Source: a gamma proteobacterium symbiont of Lucinoma myriamae
Lineage (GTDB): Bacteria > Pseudomonadota > Gammaproteobacteria > GRL18
NCBI GenBank assembly: GCA_025655635.1
Contig: JAHXIM010000360.1
Span: 1-13,134, forward strand
Direction: 5' to 3'
DNA: 13,134 nt
Position numbers and translations under genes: made by a program. Below the pieces are notes generated by a model. The model did no database searches. It saw only the letters and a program-made list of their open reading frames with translations, and was not told the origin of the DNA. Positions within the stretch are counted from its first letter, which is position 1; the number at the start of each line of letters is the position of its first letter. Of this stretch, positions 5,931 through 13,051 are shown one piece after another.

Positions 5931-7721
5931 TTACTCTTGTTTTAGGTAGCGTGTCATTATACCAATGAGCAAATGATGTTCCGGATCATTTTTTAAAGCC
6001 TTATCCCAGATAGTTTTAGCTTTTTTAGTTTGACCAGAAACCCAGAGAACTTCACCATAATGGGCAGCAATTTCAGCATCCGGATCTTTATCATATGCTT
6101 TTTTCAAATAGATAAGCGCCTCACTATGTTCACCCATTTTGTATAAAACCCAGCCCATACTATCCAGTGTCGCAACATCTTCAGGATTAATGATTAAGGC
6201 ACGTTCAATATATTGCCGCGCTTCCTTATAGCGGGTTGTTCTATCAGCCAGGGTATAACCTAAGGCATTAAGCGCCTGGTTATCTTTTGGATTGACTGCA
6301 AGAATGGTATGCAGATCTTTTTCTAATAAATCAATACGTCCAAATTTTTCTGCCAGCATTGCCCGGCCATAAAGAAGATCATGATTGTCAGGTGCTAAAG
6401 CCAGTGCTTCGGTATAAATATCATAGGCTTTGATATAATTTTCAGCCTGGGCATAAACCTCTGCCTTAATTTGTAAAATTTCTGCGCTCTGTTTGGTATT
6501 ATTGGCACTGGAATGTTCAAGTAATTTGAATGCCTGTTCAAATTTTTTCTGTTGAGCATAGACCATGACTAAACCAAGGTAAGCTTCAAAAGTATATTTG
6601 CCATTTTTTACCTGTTTAAACCAGATTTCAGCCTCAGGATAGTTTTTTCTACCCACTTCCAATTGACCAATAAAATAAGCCGCTTCACTGGCATATAATC
6701 TATATGCATGCAGACGTTCAAGATATTGTTTGGCCTCATTTAATTTGTCCATTTCAATTGCCAATAAGCTAATGGCAAATAAAACTTCAGGTGCGAGATC
6801 TTTTTGTGCAAGATGTTGAATTTGTTCTGAAGCCTTTTCATAGTACTTGTTTTTAACTAATAGTCGTGCCAGTTCTAATTTCAGGCCCATATTTTCTGGT
6901 AACTTGCGTACGATTTTATCCAGTACCTGAATGGCCTGAAGATCTCTATTTTGCTTTTTGAGCAAATCAACCTTCAACACCAGCGCATCCAGATAATCTG
7001 GTTGAATAGCCAGTGCTTCATTTAAGTATTTTTCAGTAGTTGGATAGTCAACAAATTTGAATGCCAACTTAGCCTGATAAAGTTTTATGAGGGGTTTATG
7101 GGCGTGTTCCTCTATGACAACCTGATTAAAAATACGGGTAGCCCGCTCCTGTTCATCAACAGTATCTATGATAGCAATAGCTCGCTTAAAACCACTTTCA
7201 AAAGTATCACTTAAATTAATCACTTTTTGTAAATACACAACCGCTTGAGCATCTTGTTTTTGTGAGAGAAGAGAAGATGCATAAATTTGCAGAACATCAA
7301 TATTTTCAGGTTGTATTTCTGACCATAATTTTACTGCTTTGAACGTTTGCTCATCATTTTTGGAAAACAATGTTACTCGCGTTGCTTGTTTTGCTAAGCG
7401 TCCATCACGTGTTGTTTTGGCCGCTTCATAGTACTTATCAAAAGCCAGTGAGTAATCATTGCGCTGCAAAGCTAATCCAGCCACCATCAAGTCATAAAGT
7501 AAATCTGAGGTTAACTCTTGTACAGGCTGTCCTGGTTTGACCGGTGTAACGGCATGAGATTTATCTTTTTCATTCGCTGCACTCTGGGAAGGTTTGTTCT
7601 TTGCTTGCTCTGGTAAAATTTCTTCGCTTTGTGCTGCTGGCTTTTGTGAATTCATGGTACAAGCACTCACTAGTAGAATCATCATTAGAACAAGCAGCTT
7701 TACAGATTGTTTAAAATACAT
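5931..7721 (-). CDS. TPR-repeat lipoprotein (PA4667-like)
   Basis: A 596-residue protein with a lipoprotein signal peptide: a short basic N-terminus, hydrophobic residues 9-17 and the lipobox VSAC with Cys21. A low-complexity linker rich in Gln, Lys, Pro and Ser (about 24-65) leads into repeated tetratricopeptide units through residues 75 to 590. The clearest repeats are near the C-terminus (ALNALGYTLAD, DSMGWVLYKMGEHSEALIYLKKAY, HYGEVLWVSGQ). It is probably anchored facing the periplasm, on the inner or outer membrane. The start ATG has GGAG 5 bases upstream. It directly precedes lolB, as does PA4667 in Pseudomonas, which suggests a link to the envelope, but the partner is not known and no function is assigned. 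Confidence 0.88.
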   Translation of the reverse strand: MYFKQSVKLLVLMMILLVSACTMNSQKPAAQSEEILPEQAKNKPSQSAANEKDKSHAVTPVKPGQPVQELTSDLLYDLMVAGLALQRNDYSLAFDKYYEAAKTTRDGRLAKQATRVTLFSKNDEQTFKAVKLWSEIQPENIDVLQIYASSLLSQKQDAQAVVYLQKVINLSDTFESGFKRAIAIIDTVDEQERATRIFNQVVIEEHAHKPLIKLYQAKLAFKFVDYPTTEKYLNEALAIQPDYLDALVLKVDLLKKQNRDLQAIQVLDKIVRKLPENMGLKLELARLLVKNKYYEKASEQIQHLAQKDLAPEVLFAISLLAIEMDKLNEAKQYLERLHAYRLYASEAAYFIGQLEVGRKNYPEAEIWFKQVKNGKYTFEAYLGLVMVYAQQKKFEQAFKLLEHSSANNTKQSAEILQIKAEVYAQAENYIKAYDIYTEALALAPDNHDLLYGRAMLAEKFGRIDLLEKDLHTILAVNPKDNQALNALGYTLADRTTRYKEARQYIERALIINPEDVATLDSMGWVLYKMGEHSEALIYLKKAYDKDPDAEIAAHYGEVLWVSGQTKKAKTIWDKALKNDPEHHLLIGIMTRYLKQE

Positions 7722-7886
7722 TTTTTCTCCGAATTAATGTGTATTACAGATTAATTCATTCATTTTTAGTGGCTGATGACACATGCTAATTGATTATTCG
7801 TCGGACTTAAAGTTTTAACCTTAATACTCAAATTTATCCTGTAGTACACAAATATTTTTTATTTCAACATGTTAATTTAGAACCTG

Positions 7887-7901
7887 ACTTAAACTTTAAG
7901 T
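7887..7901. repeat. 15-bp palindrome with a distant inverted partner
   Basis: ACTTAAA (7887-7893), a central C, then TTTAAGT (7895-7901) make a perfect odd palindrome. An imperfect copy, ACTTAAA-G-TTTTAAC, lies at 7805-7819. The 11 bases at 7805-7815 are an exact reverse complement of 7891-7901, and flanking TCGG (7801-7804) and CCGA (7908-7911) extend the pairing after a 6-base interruption. This could be a two-site operator for one regulator, or a long-range stem. Confidence 0.5.
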
Positions 7902-8048
7902 TCCAAACCGACTCATGCAAAAAACTATTATGTAATAATTCAGCGTGTACTGCTAAATAATGTTTGTTAAGCCTATGGTCACCCATTTCTATAACACAAT
8001 ATATATAATTATACTTTAAATTGTAATAATAATGAGAGATTACTTGAG

Positions 8049-8071
8049 TTTTGCGTAAAATTTGCGCAAAA
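8049..8071. promoter_or_regulatory. Tandem palindromic boxes upstream of hemA
   Basis: Two adjacent near-identical 12-mers, TTTTGCGTAAAA (8049-8060) and ATTTGCGCAAAA (8060-8071), each close to the palindrome TTTTGCGCAAAA, share one base. They lie 67 bp before the hemA start. The arrangement, two symmetric boxes about one helical turn apart, looks like an operator. I do not recognise the regulator. Confidence 0.45.
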
Positions 8072-8137
8072 TGCCATGTTCATCAAGTACATTATTGATA
8101 ACTTTTAATATGGCTAAGGGCTTTAAATACATATTCT

Positions 8138-9418
8138 ATGTCGTTGATTGCACTCGGTATTAACCATAAAACTGCTCCAGTAAAAATCAGAGAACAGCTT
8201 TCGTTTGCTCCTGATATCATTCCTGATGCGTTAAGAGATCTAACATCTCAAGATGCGGTCAATGAAGCCGTTATTTTATCAACCTGCAATCGCACAGAAC
8301 TCTATTGTCAACTTAATTGTGATGACGATGGTTCACAAGATGCTACGGATGCCCTGATATACTGGCTTCAGGAACATCACGGCCTGCTTGATACAGATAT
8401 TTCTGAATACCTGTATCTGCATCCTGACAAAGACGCCGTTAAACATATGTTACGTGTTGCCAGTGGACTTGATTCTCTGGTTCTGGGTGAACCCCAGATT
8501 TTAGGCCAATTGAAATCTGCTTTTTCTGTTGCCAAAGAAAGTAATGCTATTGGCCAGTTTCTGCACAAATTATTTCAACATACATTTAGTTGTGCCAAGC
8601 AGGTTCGTACCGATACGGCCATTGGCGCCAGCCCTGTTTCAGTGGCATTTGCATCCGTCAGTCTTGCTAAACAAATTTTCAGTGATTTTCAACATCACAC
8701 TGCCCTGTTAATTGGCGCAGGTGAAACCATAGAACTGGTCGCAAGACATCTGCATGAATCAGGTATCGGACGCATTATTATTGCCAACCGAACTGTTGAA
8801 AAGGCACATACTCTGGCACAGGAATTTGATGGCTATGCAATTTCTTTAAGCGAAATTCCAACCCACCTTGCCGAAGCTGATATTGTTATCAGCTCAACAG
8901 CCAGCCAATTACCTATTTTAGGTAAAGGCACAGTAGAAGCAGCGATCAAAGCGCGTAAACATCGACCTATATTTATGGTTGATATTGCCGTGCCCAGAGA
9001 TATCGAAGAACAAGTCGGTGATTTGGAAGATATTTTCCTATATACCGTTGATGATCTGAAAGAAATTATTGATGAGGGCTTAAAGTCACGCCAGGAAGCC
9101 GCACTTAAGGCAGAAGAAATTATTGATGGTGAAGTATCCCACTTTATGAACTGGCTGCGCTCGCTCAACTCAATATCGACCATGTGTCAGTATCGTGAAA
9201 AATCTGAAGCGATTCGTGATGAAGTATTAAGTAATGCTAAAAAGCAATTGGAGAATGGTAAACCCGTTGAACAAGTACTCAATGATGTAGCACGGCAACT
9301 GACCAATAAATTGATTCACAAACCTTGTGTACAGATTAAACAAGCGGGTATGGATGGCCGCACAGATCTAGTTGATGCTGCAATTGAACTTTTTGATCTG
9401 CAAGCAGATGATCAGTAA
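8138..9418 (+). CDS. hemA: Glutamyl-tRNA reductase
   Basis: Reduces Glu-tRNA(Glu) with NADPH to glutamate-1-semialdehyde, the first committed step of the C5 tetrapyrrole pathway in the cytosol. It is 426 residues against 418 in E. coli. The catalytic domain carries the nucleophile Cys50 in STCNRTELY (48-56) and RVASGLDSLVLGEPQILGQ (106-124). The NADPH Rossmann domain holds LLIGAGET (190-197), and a helical dimerisation domain follows from about 320. The start is fixed by the conserved MSLIALGINHKTAP beginning, yet no good Shine-Dalgarno is near it; an AAGGG lies about 18 bases upstream, too far. Weak initiation may be a control point. It heads hemA-prfA-prmC, a very common gene set. Confidence 0.97.
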   Translation: MSLIALGINHKTAPVKIREQLSFAPDIIPDALRDLTSQDAVNEAVILSTCNRTELYCQLNCDDDGSQDATDALIYWLQEHHGLLDTDISEYLYLHPDKDAVKHMLRVASGLDSLVLGEPQILGQLKSAFSVAKESNAIGQFLHKLFQHTFSCAKQVRTDTAIGASPVSVAFASVSLAKQIFSDFQHHTALLIGAGETIELVARHLHESGIGRIIIANRTVEKAHTLAQEFDGYAISLSEIPTHLAEADIVISSTASQLPILGKGTVEAAIKARKHRPIFMVDIAVPRDIEEQVGDLEDIFLYTVDDLKEIIDEGLKSRQEAALKAEEIIDGEVSHFMNWLRSLNSISTMCQYREKSEAIRDEVLSNAKKQLENGKPVEQVLNDVARQLTNKLIHKPCVQIKQAGMDGRTDLVDAAIELFDLQADDQ

Positions 9419-9479
9419 AACATAATAATCCATATCCCTACATTTTTTAAAAGCACGTTTTAAACGCTAAGAGTATCCA

Positions 9480-10565
9480 GTGAAACCCTCAATACAAAAT
9501 AAACTTGAAACACTTGCTGAACGGCAAGAAGAAATTGCCCTATTGCTTTCACAACAGGAAGTCATGGCTGATCAAAATAGATTTCGGGATCTATCCAAAG
9601 AATATGCTGAATTAGGCCCGGTGGTTGATTGCTTTAAGCAGTATCAGGAAGCGGCTGAAACTATTGATGCCGCTAACGAGATGCTCAATGACAGTGATCC
9701 TGATATAAAATCAATGGCTGAAGAAGAGCTCAAAGAAGGCAAAGCACTGCAAGAAAGCTTATCTCTTAAATTACAGAAAATGCTGTTGCCCAAAGATCCT
9801 AATGATGGTAACAATATTTACCTTGAGGTGCGTGCAGGGACTGGTGGTGACGAAGCCGCTATTTTTTCCGGCGATCTCTTTAAAATGTACAGCCGCTATG
9901 CAGAATCACAAAACTGGACGGTAGAAGTGATGTCTGAAAACCTTGGAGATCACGGCGGCTATAAAGAAATTGTTGCCCGTTTAGTGGGGCATGGTGCTTT
10001 TTCCAAACTCAAATTTGAATCCGGTGCGCATCGCGTACAACGTGTACCTGAAACAGAATCTCAGGGACGTGTACACACTTCTGCCTGTACGGTAGCAATT
10101 ATCCCTGAAATAGACGCAGTTGAAGCCATTGAGATTAATCCAAAAGATTTACGTATTGATACTTTCAGAGCCTCAGGTGCTGGTGGACAGCATGTCAATA
10201 AAACAGACTCTGCTATTCGGTTAACACACCTTCCAACAGGTGTTGTCGTCGAATGTCAGGAAGAACGCTCACAGCACAAAAATAAAGCCAAAGCGTTGTC
10301 TATGTTGTCATCACGAATATTAGCAGCCGATCAGGCCAAGCAGCAATCAGAAGAAGCTGCCAATCGCAAGCTGCAGGTAGGTAGTGGCGATCGCAGTGAA
10401 CGCATCAGGACCTATAACTACCCTCAGGGTCGAGTAACTGATCACCGAATTAACCTGACTTTATATAAATTAGATGAAGTAATGAATGGTGATTTAGGCG
10501 CTATTATTGACCCGCTGCTGAGTGAATATCAGGCTGAATTACTGGCATCTATGTCAGAGGTATAA
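9480..10565 (+). CDS. prfA: Peptide chain release factor 1
   Basis: Recognises UAA and UAG stop codons and triggers peptide release. It is 361 residues against 360 in E. coli. The N-terminal helical domain runs to about 100 and is followed by the LEVRAGTGGDEAA segment (115-127). The codon-recognition tripeptide is PET (190-192), where E. coli has PAT; it fits the RF1 PxT pattern and not the RF2 SPF. GGQ lies at 235-237, and Gln237 is the residue methylated by PrmC, encoded next. The start is GTG at 9480, with TAAGAG about 6 bases upstream, and MKPSI matches the E. coli beginning. It lies 61 bases after hemA. The stop is TAA, inside a small hairpin that also covers the prmC ribosome-binding site. 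Confidence 0.97.
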   Translation: MKPSIQNKLETLAERQEEIALLLSQQEVMADQNRFRDLSKEYAELGPVVDCFKQYQEAAETIDAANEMLNDSDPDIKSMAEEELKEGKALQESLSLKLQKMLLPKDPNDGNNIYLEVRAGTGGDEAAIFSGDLFKMYSRYAESQNWTVEVMSENLGDHGGYKEIVARLVGHGAFSKLKFESGAHRVQRVPETESQGRVHTSACTVAIIPEIDAVEAIEINPKDLRIDTFRASGAGGQHVNKTDSAIRLTHLPTGVVVECQEERSQHKNKAKALSMLSSRILAADQAKQQSEEAANRKLQVGSGDRSERIRTYNYPQGRVTDHRINLTLYKLDEVMNGDLGAIIDPLLSEYQAELLASMSEV

Positions 10566-10570
10566 TACCT
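10558..10570 (+). promoter_or_regulatory. Stop-codon hairpin covering the prmC ribosome-binding site
   Basis: A 13-bp palindrome (AGGTAT, A, ATACCT) can fold as a 5-bp stem, AGGTA with TACCT, with the prfA stop codon TAA (10563-10565) as the loop. The GAGG at 10557-10560 is the only plausible Shine-Dalgarno for prmC (start 10572). A ribosome terminating prfA would open the hairpin, so this would couple prmC translation to prfA. Confidence 0.4.
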
Positions 10571-10571
10571 G

Positions 10572-11447
10572 ATGCCTGATTCTCAAGTCACTATTGAGCA
10601 GGCGCTAAAATCCGGCTCTGAAACACTGATTACCAGCGATAGTGCTAAACTTGATTGTGAAATACTCCTACTTAAGGTGTTGAACGATAGTTATCAGGCA
10701 CAGCATACTAGAACCTGGCTGATGACCTGGCCGGAAACAATACTGACCGACAAGCAGATACAGCAGTTTTCTCATTATTTAACATTACGTTCAGAAGGAA
10801 TGCCAGTTGCCTATATTACTGGCGAACAAGATTTTTGGACACTCGCTCTCAGCGTAGCACCTGCCACACTAATTCCCCGCTCTGAAACAGAACTACTGGT
10901 AGAATGTGCGCTGGAAAAAATTGCTGATACCGGTGAACAATATGTTTTGGATCTGGGCACTGGCAGTGGTGCAATAGCACTGGCAATTGCTGCTGAAAGA
11001 AGTAATGTACAGGTTCTGGCAAGTGATTTTAGTCAACAGGCTCTGGACATTGCGCAAAGTAATGCACAACAAAATGCTGAAAAACTACACATTGATCATG
11101 TTTCTTTTTACCGCTCCCACTGGTTTAAAAACATCCCTGAACAACAGTTTGATGTCATTGTATCCAACCCTCCTTATATTGCAGAAAACGATCCTCAACT
11201 AGAAGAAAATGTCAGTAAATATGAACCGATAAGCGCATTACATTCAGGCGAAGAAGGCCTTGATGATATTCTTGAAATTGTTAAACATTGTCATAGTTAT
11301 CTAAAACCAGGCGGCTGGATATTATTTGAGCATGGCTATGAACAAGCCGGTGCAGTACAGGACATACTGAAAAAATATGGCTTTAGTCAAGTTAGTACAG
11401 TAAATGACCTGAACCATTTGCCCAGAGTCACAATGGCTAAAAAGTAG
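10572..11447 (+). CDS. prmC: Release-factor glutamine N5-methyltransferase
   Basis: Methylates the GGQ glutamine of RF1 and RF2 with S-adenosylmethionine, raising termination efficiency. It is 291 residues against 277 in E. coli. The N-terminal helical domain (1-80) binds the factor. The IPRSETELLVE segment lies at 101-111, the SAM-binding motif VLDLGTGSGAIALAIA at 125-140, and the substrate-amide motif NPPY at 199-202, the hallmark of this family. The ATG lies 6 bases after the prfA stop, with GAGG inside the prfA end 11 bases upstream, pointing to translational coupling. The stop is TAG, a codon read by RF1 but not RF2. It faces moaE with 18 bases between and no visible terminator. Confidence 0.97.
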   Translation: MPDSQVTIEQALKSGSETLITSDSAKLDCEILLLKVLNDSYQAQHTRTWLMTWPETILTDKQIQQFSHYLTLRSEGMPVAYITGEQDFWTLALSVAPATLIPRSETELLVECALEKIADTGEQYVLDLGTGSGAIALAIAAERSNVQVLASDFSQQALDIAQSNAQQNAEKLHIDHVSFYRSHWFKNIPEQQFDVIVSNPPYIAENDPQLEENVSKYEPISALHSGEEGLDDILEIVKHCHSYLKPGGWILFEHGYEQAGAVQDILKKYGFSQVSTVNDLNHLPRVTMAKK

Positions 11448-11465
11448 AATTAATACAGATAAGCA

Positions 11466-11909
11466 CTAATAGCCCTTGGTATTTTTTTCTACCCAGCGAT
11501 CCTGTCCATCATTGAGCTGTTCTTTTTTCCAAAACGGAGCTTTTGATTTTAAATCTTCCATAATTTCCCGACAGGCTTCAAATGCCTGTTTACGGTGCGC
11601 TGTCCATACTGCAACTAAGACAATGGGATCATTGGGTTTTATTGTACCCACACGGTGCACTACCAGACTTTCCAATAAATGATATTCACCAGTGGCCTGT
11701 AGACATATATTTTCTAAATGTCTGTCAGTCATTCCGGGATAATGCTCTAAAAACATTTCTGAAACGTCATCTCCTTCATTAAAATCACGCATCGTACCAA
11801 CGAAAACCGCAGTAGCACCATACTGACCAGCTAAATCAGCTTTGTCTTTTTGATAGTCATCAAGCATTTTCCAGGGGTCAAAAGACTCTGATTCAATAAC
11901 AATTTTCAT
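11466..11909 (-). CDS. moaE: Molybdopterin synthase catalytic subunit
   Basis: With thiocarboxylated MoaD, adds two sulfurs to cyclic pyranopterin monophosphate to make molybdopterin; the enzyme is a cytosolic MoaD2-MoaE2 tetramer. It is 147 residues. Family active-site residues are visible with an offset of 2 from E. coli: Arg41 in GTMRDFN, His105-Arg106 in TAHRKQAFEA, Lys121 and Lys128 in DLKSKAPFWKKE. LEHYPGM at 54-60 is also conserved. I start at ATG 11909 and not the preceding GTG 11912, because GGAGGT lies 5 bases before the ATG but only 2 before the GTG. That Shine-Dalgarno is the MoaD Gly-Gly coding sequence. The stop is TAG. Confidence 0.96.
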   Translation of the reverse strand: MKIVIESESFDPWKMLDDYQKDKADLAGQYGATAVFVGTMRDFNEGDDVSEMFLEHYPGMTDRHLENICLQATGEYHLLESLVVHRVGTIKPNDPIVLVAVWTAHRKQAFEACREIMEDLKSKAPFWKKEQLNDGQDRWVEKNTKGY

Positions 11910-11911
11910 CA

Positions 11912-12157
11912 CTAACCTCCAGTCACTGGTGGAAAAAATGCCACTTCATCACCCTCTTTTACCAGAGTCTCGGCATCGACATAATCCATATTAACAGCGA
12001 TCAATACATTAGCGGGGCGTTCCTTGCCGGCAGCACAATAATTCCAGATATCATCAACATTCTTAATTGATTTTGCTTTAAGGATTTCAGCATCAATCTC
12101 ACAATCATCTCCAATAATATCTCTCATACTGGCAAAAAATTTAACATCAACACCCAT
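11912..12157 (-). CDS. moaD: Molybdopterin synthase sulfur-carrier subunit
   Basis: A ubiquitin-fold protein that is adenylated at its C-terminus by MoeB and carries a thiocarboxylate sulfur to MoaE. The length of 81 residues equals E. coli MoaD. Sequence marks are VKFFASMRDIIG near the N-terminus, VAVNMDYV in the middle (IAVNMDYV at 53-60), and the essential FFPPVTGG C-terminus ending exactly in Gly-Gly. The start ATG has GAGG 5-6 bases upstream. The stop TAG is 2 bases from the moaE ATG, so the pair is translated together, which suits a fixed subunit ratio. It is divergent from moaC. Confidence 0.96.
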   Translation of the reverse strand: MGVDVKFFASMRDIIGDDCEIDAEILKAKSIKNVDDIWNYCAAGKERPANVLIAVNMDYVDAETLVKEGDEVAFFPPVTGG

Positions 12158-12326
12158 GCTTACCTCACAATACAGGATAATGCAGAGTATACAATATACA
12201 CTGACTCCACCTAAAGAATAGAAAAGAGAAGATTAAGATCTCTAAATTTAGTATAATTTTATCACAAATAAATCTATTAATAGATATTGATAATTATACG
12301 AGTAAAATTTTATTAGCTAAAGGCCT
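12158..12326. promoter_or_regulatory. moaD/moaC divergent control region
   Basis: A 169-bp AT-rich spacer. A perfect TATAAT faces moaC at 12252-12257 and another faces moaD at 12293-12298 (minus strand), the latter with a weak TTTAGC -35 at 12316-12321, 17 bp away. Between them is a perfect 14-bp palindrome, ATCTATTAATAGAT (12272-12285). An outer imperfect inverted repeat includes both -10 boxes (12251-12263 with 12289-12299). The two promoters would overlap and could answer to one regulator. A further weak TATACT lies at 12186-12191 on the minus strand. No molybdenum-cofactor riboswitch was recognised. Confidence 0.45.
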
Positions 12327-12803
12327 ATGAGTAAATTAACACATTTCAATAATAATGGTGAGGCTCACATGGTTGATGTGGGCGCTAAAGATATCACCCG
12401 TCGCCGTGCAGTCACTGAAGGTGAAATCACAATGCTGCCCGAGACTCTGGCACTTATTACGGCAGGCACACATAAAAAAGGGGATGTCTTAGGCATTGCC
12501 CGGGTTGCCGGCATCATGGCAGCAAAACAAACATCAAACCTCATCCCCTTGTGTCACCCTCTGGCACTGACTCATGTCGATTTACAACTCAAGGTAATCG
12601 AAGCAGAAAGTAAAGTCAGCTGTTTGTGTACTGTTGAAACCGATGGTAAAACCGGTGTCGAAATGGAAGCGTTAACTGCGACTCAAATTGCCTTATTAAC
12701 TATTTACGATATGTGTAAAGCAGTCGATCGCGGCATGGTTATGGGTAATGTGCGCCTTTTGGAAAAAGAAGGTGGAAAATCAGGTCATTGGTTCAGTGAG
12801 TAA
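12327..12803 (+). CDS. moaC: Cyclic pyranopterin monophosphate synthase
   Basis: Converts 3',8-cyclo-7,8-dihydro-GTP, the MoaA product, to cyclic pyranopterin monophosphate, the substrate of MoaE/MoaD. It is 158 residues against 161 in E. coli, with identical numbering of catalytic residues: Lys51 in HKKGD, His77 in LCHPLALTH, Glu112 and Glu114 in GVEMEALTA, Asp128 and Lys131 in IYDMCKAVD. The start is ATG 12327 because MSKLTHFNNNGEAHMVDV matches the E. coli beginning. The AAAGG before it is only 3 bases away, while the second ATG (residue 15) has a better placed GGTGAGG, so some initiation there is possible. moaA and moaB are not in the window. Confidence 0.96.
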   Translation: MSKLTHFNNNGEAHMVDVGAKDITRRRAVTEGEITMLPETLALITAGTHKKGDVLGIARVAGIMAAKQTSNLIPLCHPLALTHVDLQLKVIEAESKVSCLCTVETDGKTGVEMEALTATQIALLTIYDMCKAVDRGMVMGNVRLLEKEGGKSGHWFSE

Positions 12804-12835
12804 CATCACTGTGAATAGTTATTGTAAAGCGAATA

Positions 12836-13051
12836 ATGATAGATAAATTTACCATCATTACAGAGACTCACCCAGTCTCAAAAAAAGAAGCCCGGGTTGA
12901 AGATCACGGACATTCTGCATGGCTTTATTTGACCCAGACAAACAGCCCTGTTGTTGCTGCTGACGCATGGATTTATAATCGTATCCCTGCACCAAGCCAG
13001 ACTGAAATTACACAATTTAAAACTGCATCTCCCCCGGCTGTAAGTAGTTAG
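12836..13051 (+). CDS. Small protein of unknown function after moaC
   Basis: A 71-residue reading frame 32 bases downstream of moaC on the same strand, starting ATG with only a weak purine stretch (AAAGCGA) upstream and ending TAG. No signal peptide, membrane segment or Cys is visible. The N-terminal two thirds look like a folded beta-rich domain (IDKFTIITETHPV, SAWLYLTQ, AADAWIYNR), and the tail is Pro/Ser/Thr-rich (50-71). The composition is protein-like and its codons resemble those of its neighbours, so I take it as real. I do not recognise the family. Its position suggests co-transcription with moaC but is no evidence for a cofactor role. Confidence 0.6.
   Translation: MIDKFTIITETHPVSKKEARVEDHGHSAWLYLTQTNSPVVAADAWIYNRIPAPSQTEITQFKTASPPAVSS

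Larger units (their letters stand above)
7722..8137. other. 416-bp divergent spacer with inverted repeats
   Basis: No coding sequence is supported in this AT-rich gap between the TPR gene and hemA, which must hold both promoters. It contains a 15-bp odd palindrome (7887-7901) whose arm is repeated in inverted form at 7805-7815, and a tandem TTTTGCG-type box (8049-8071). TATAAT at 8004-8009 and TTTAAT at 8104-8109 are possible -10 boxes toward hemA, but neither has a convincing -35. No RNA gene was recognised. Confidence 0.6.

Noticed and set aside
12287..12300. TTGAT half-site considered as an FNR box before moaC
   Set aside because: The second half, ATACG, matches poorly to ATCAA; only one good half-site, so not called.
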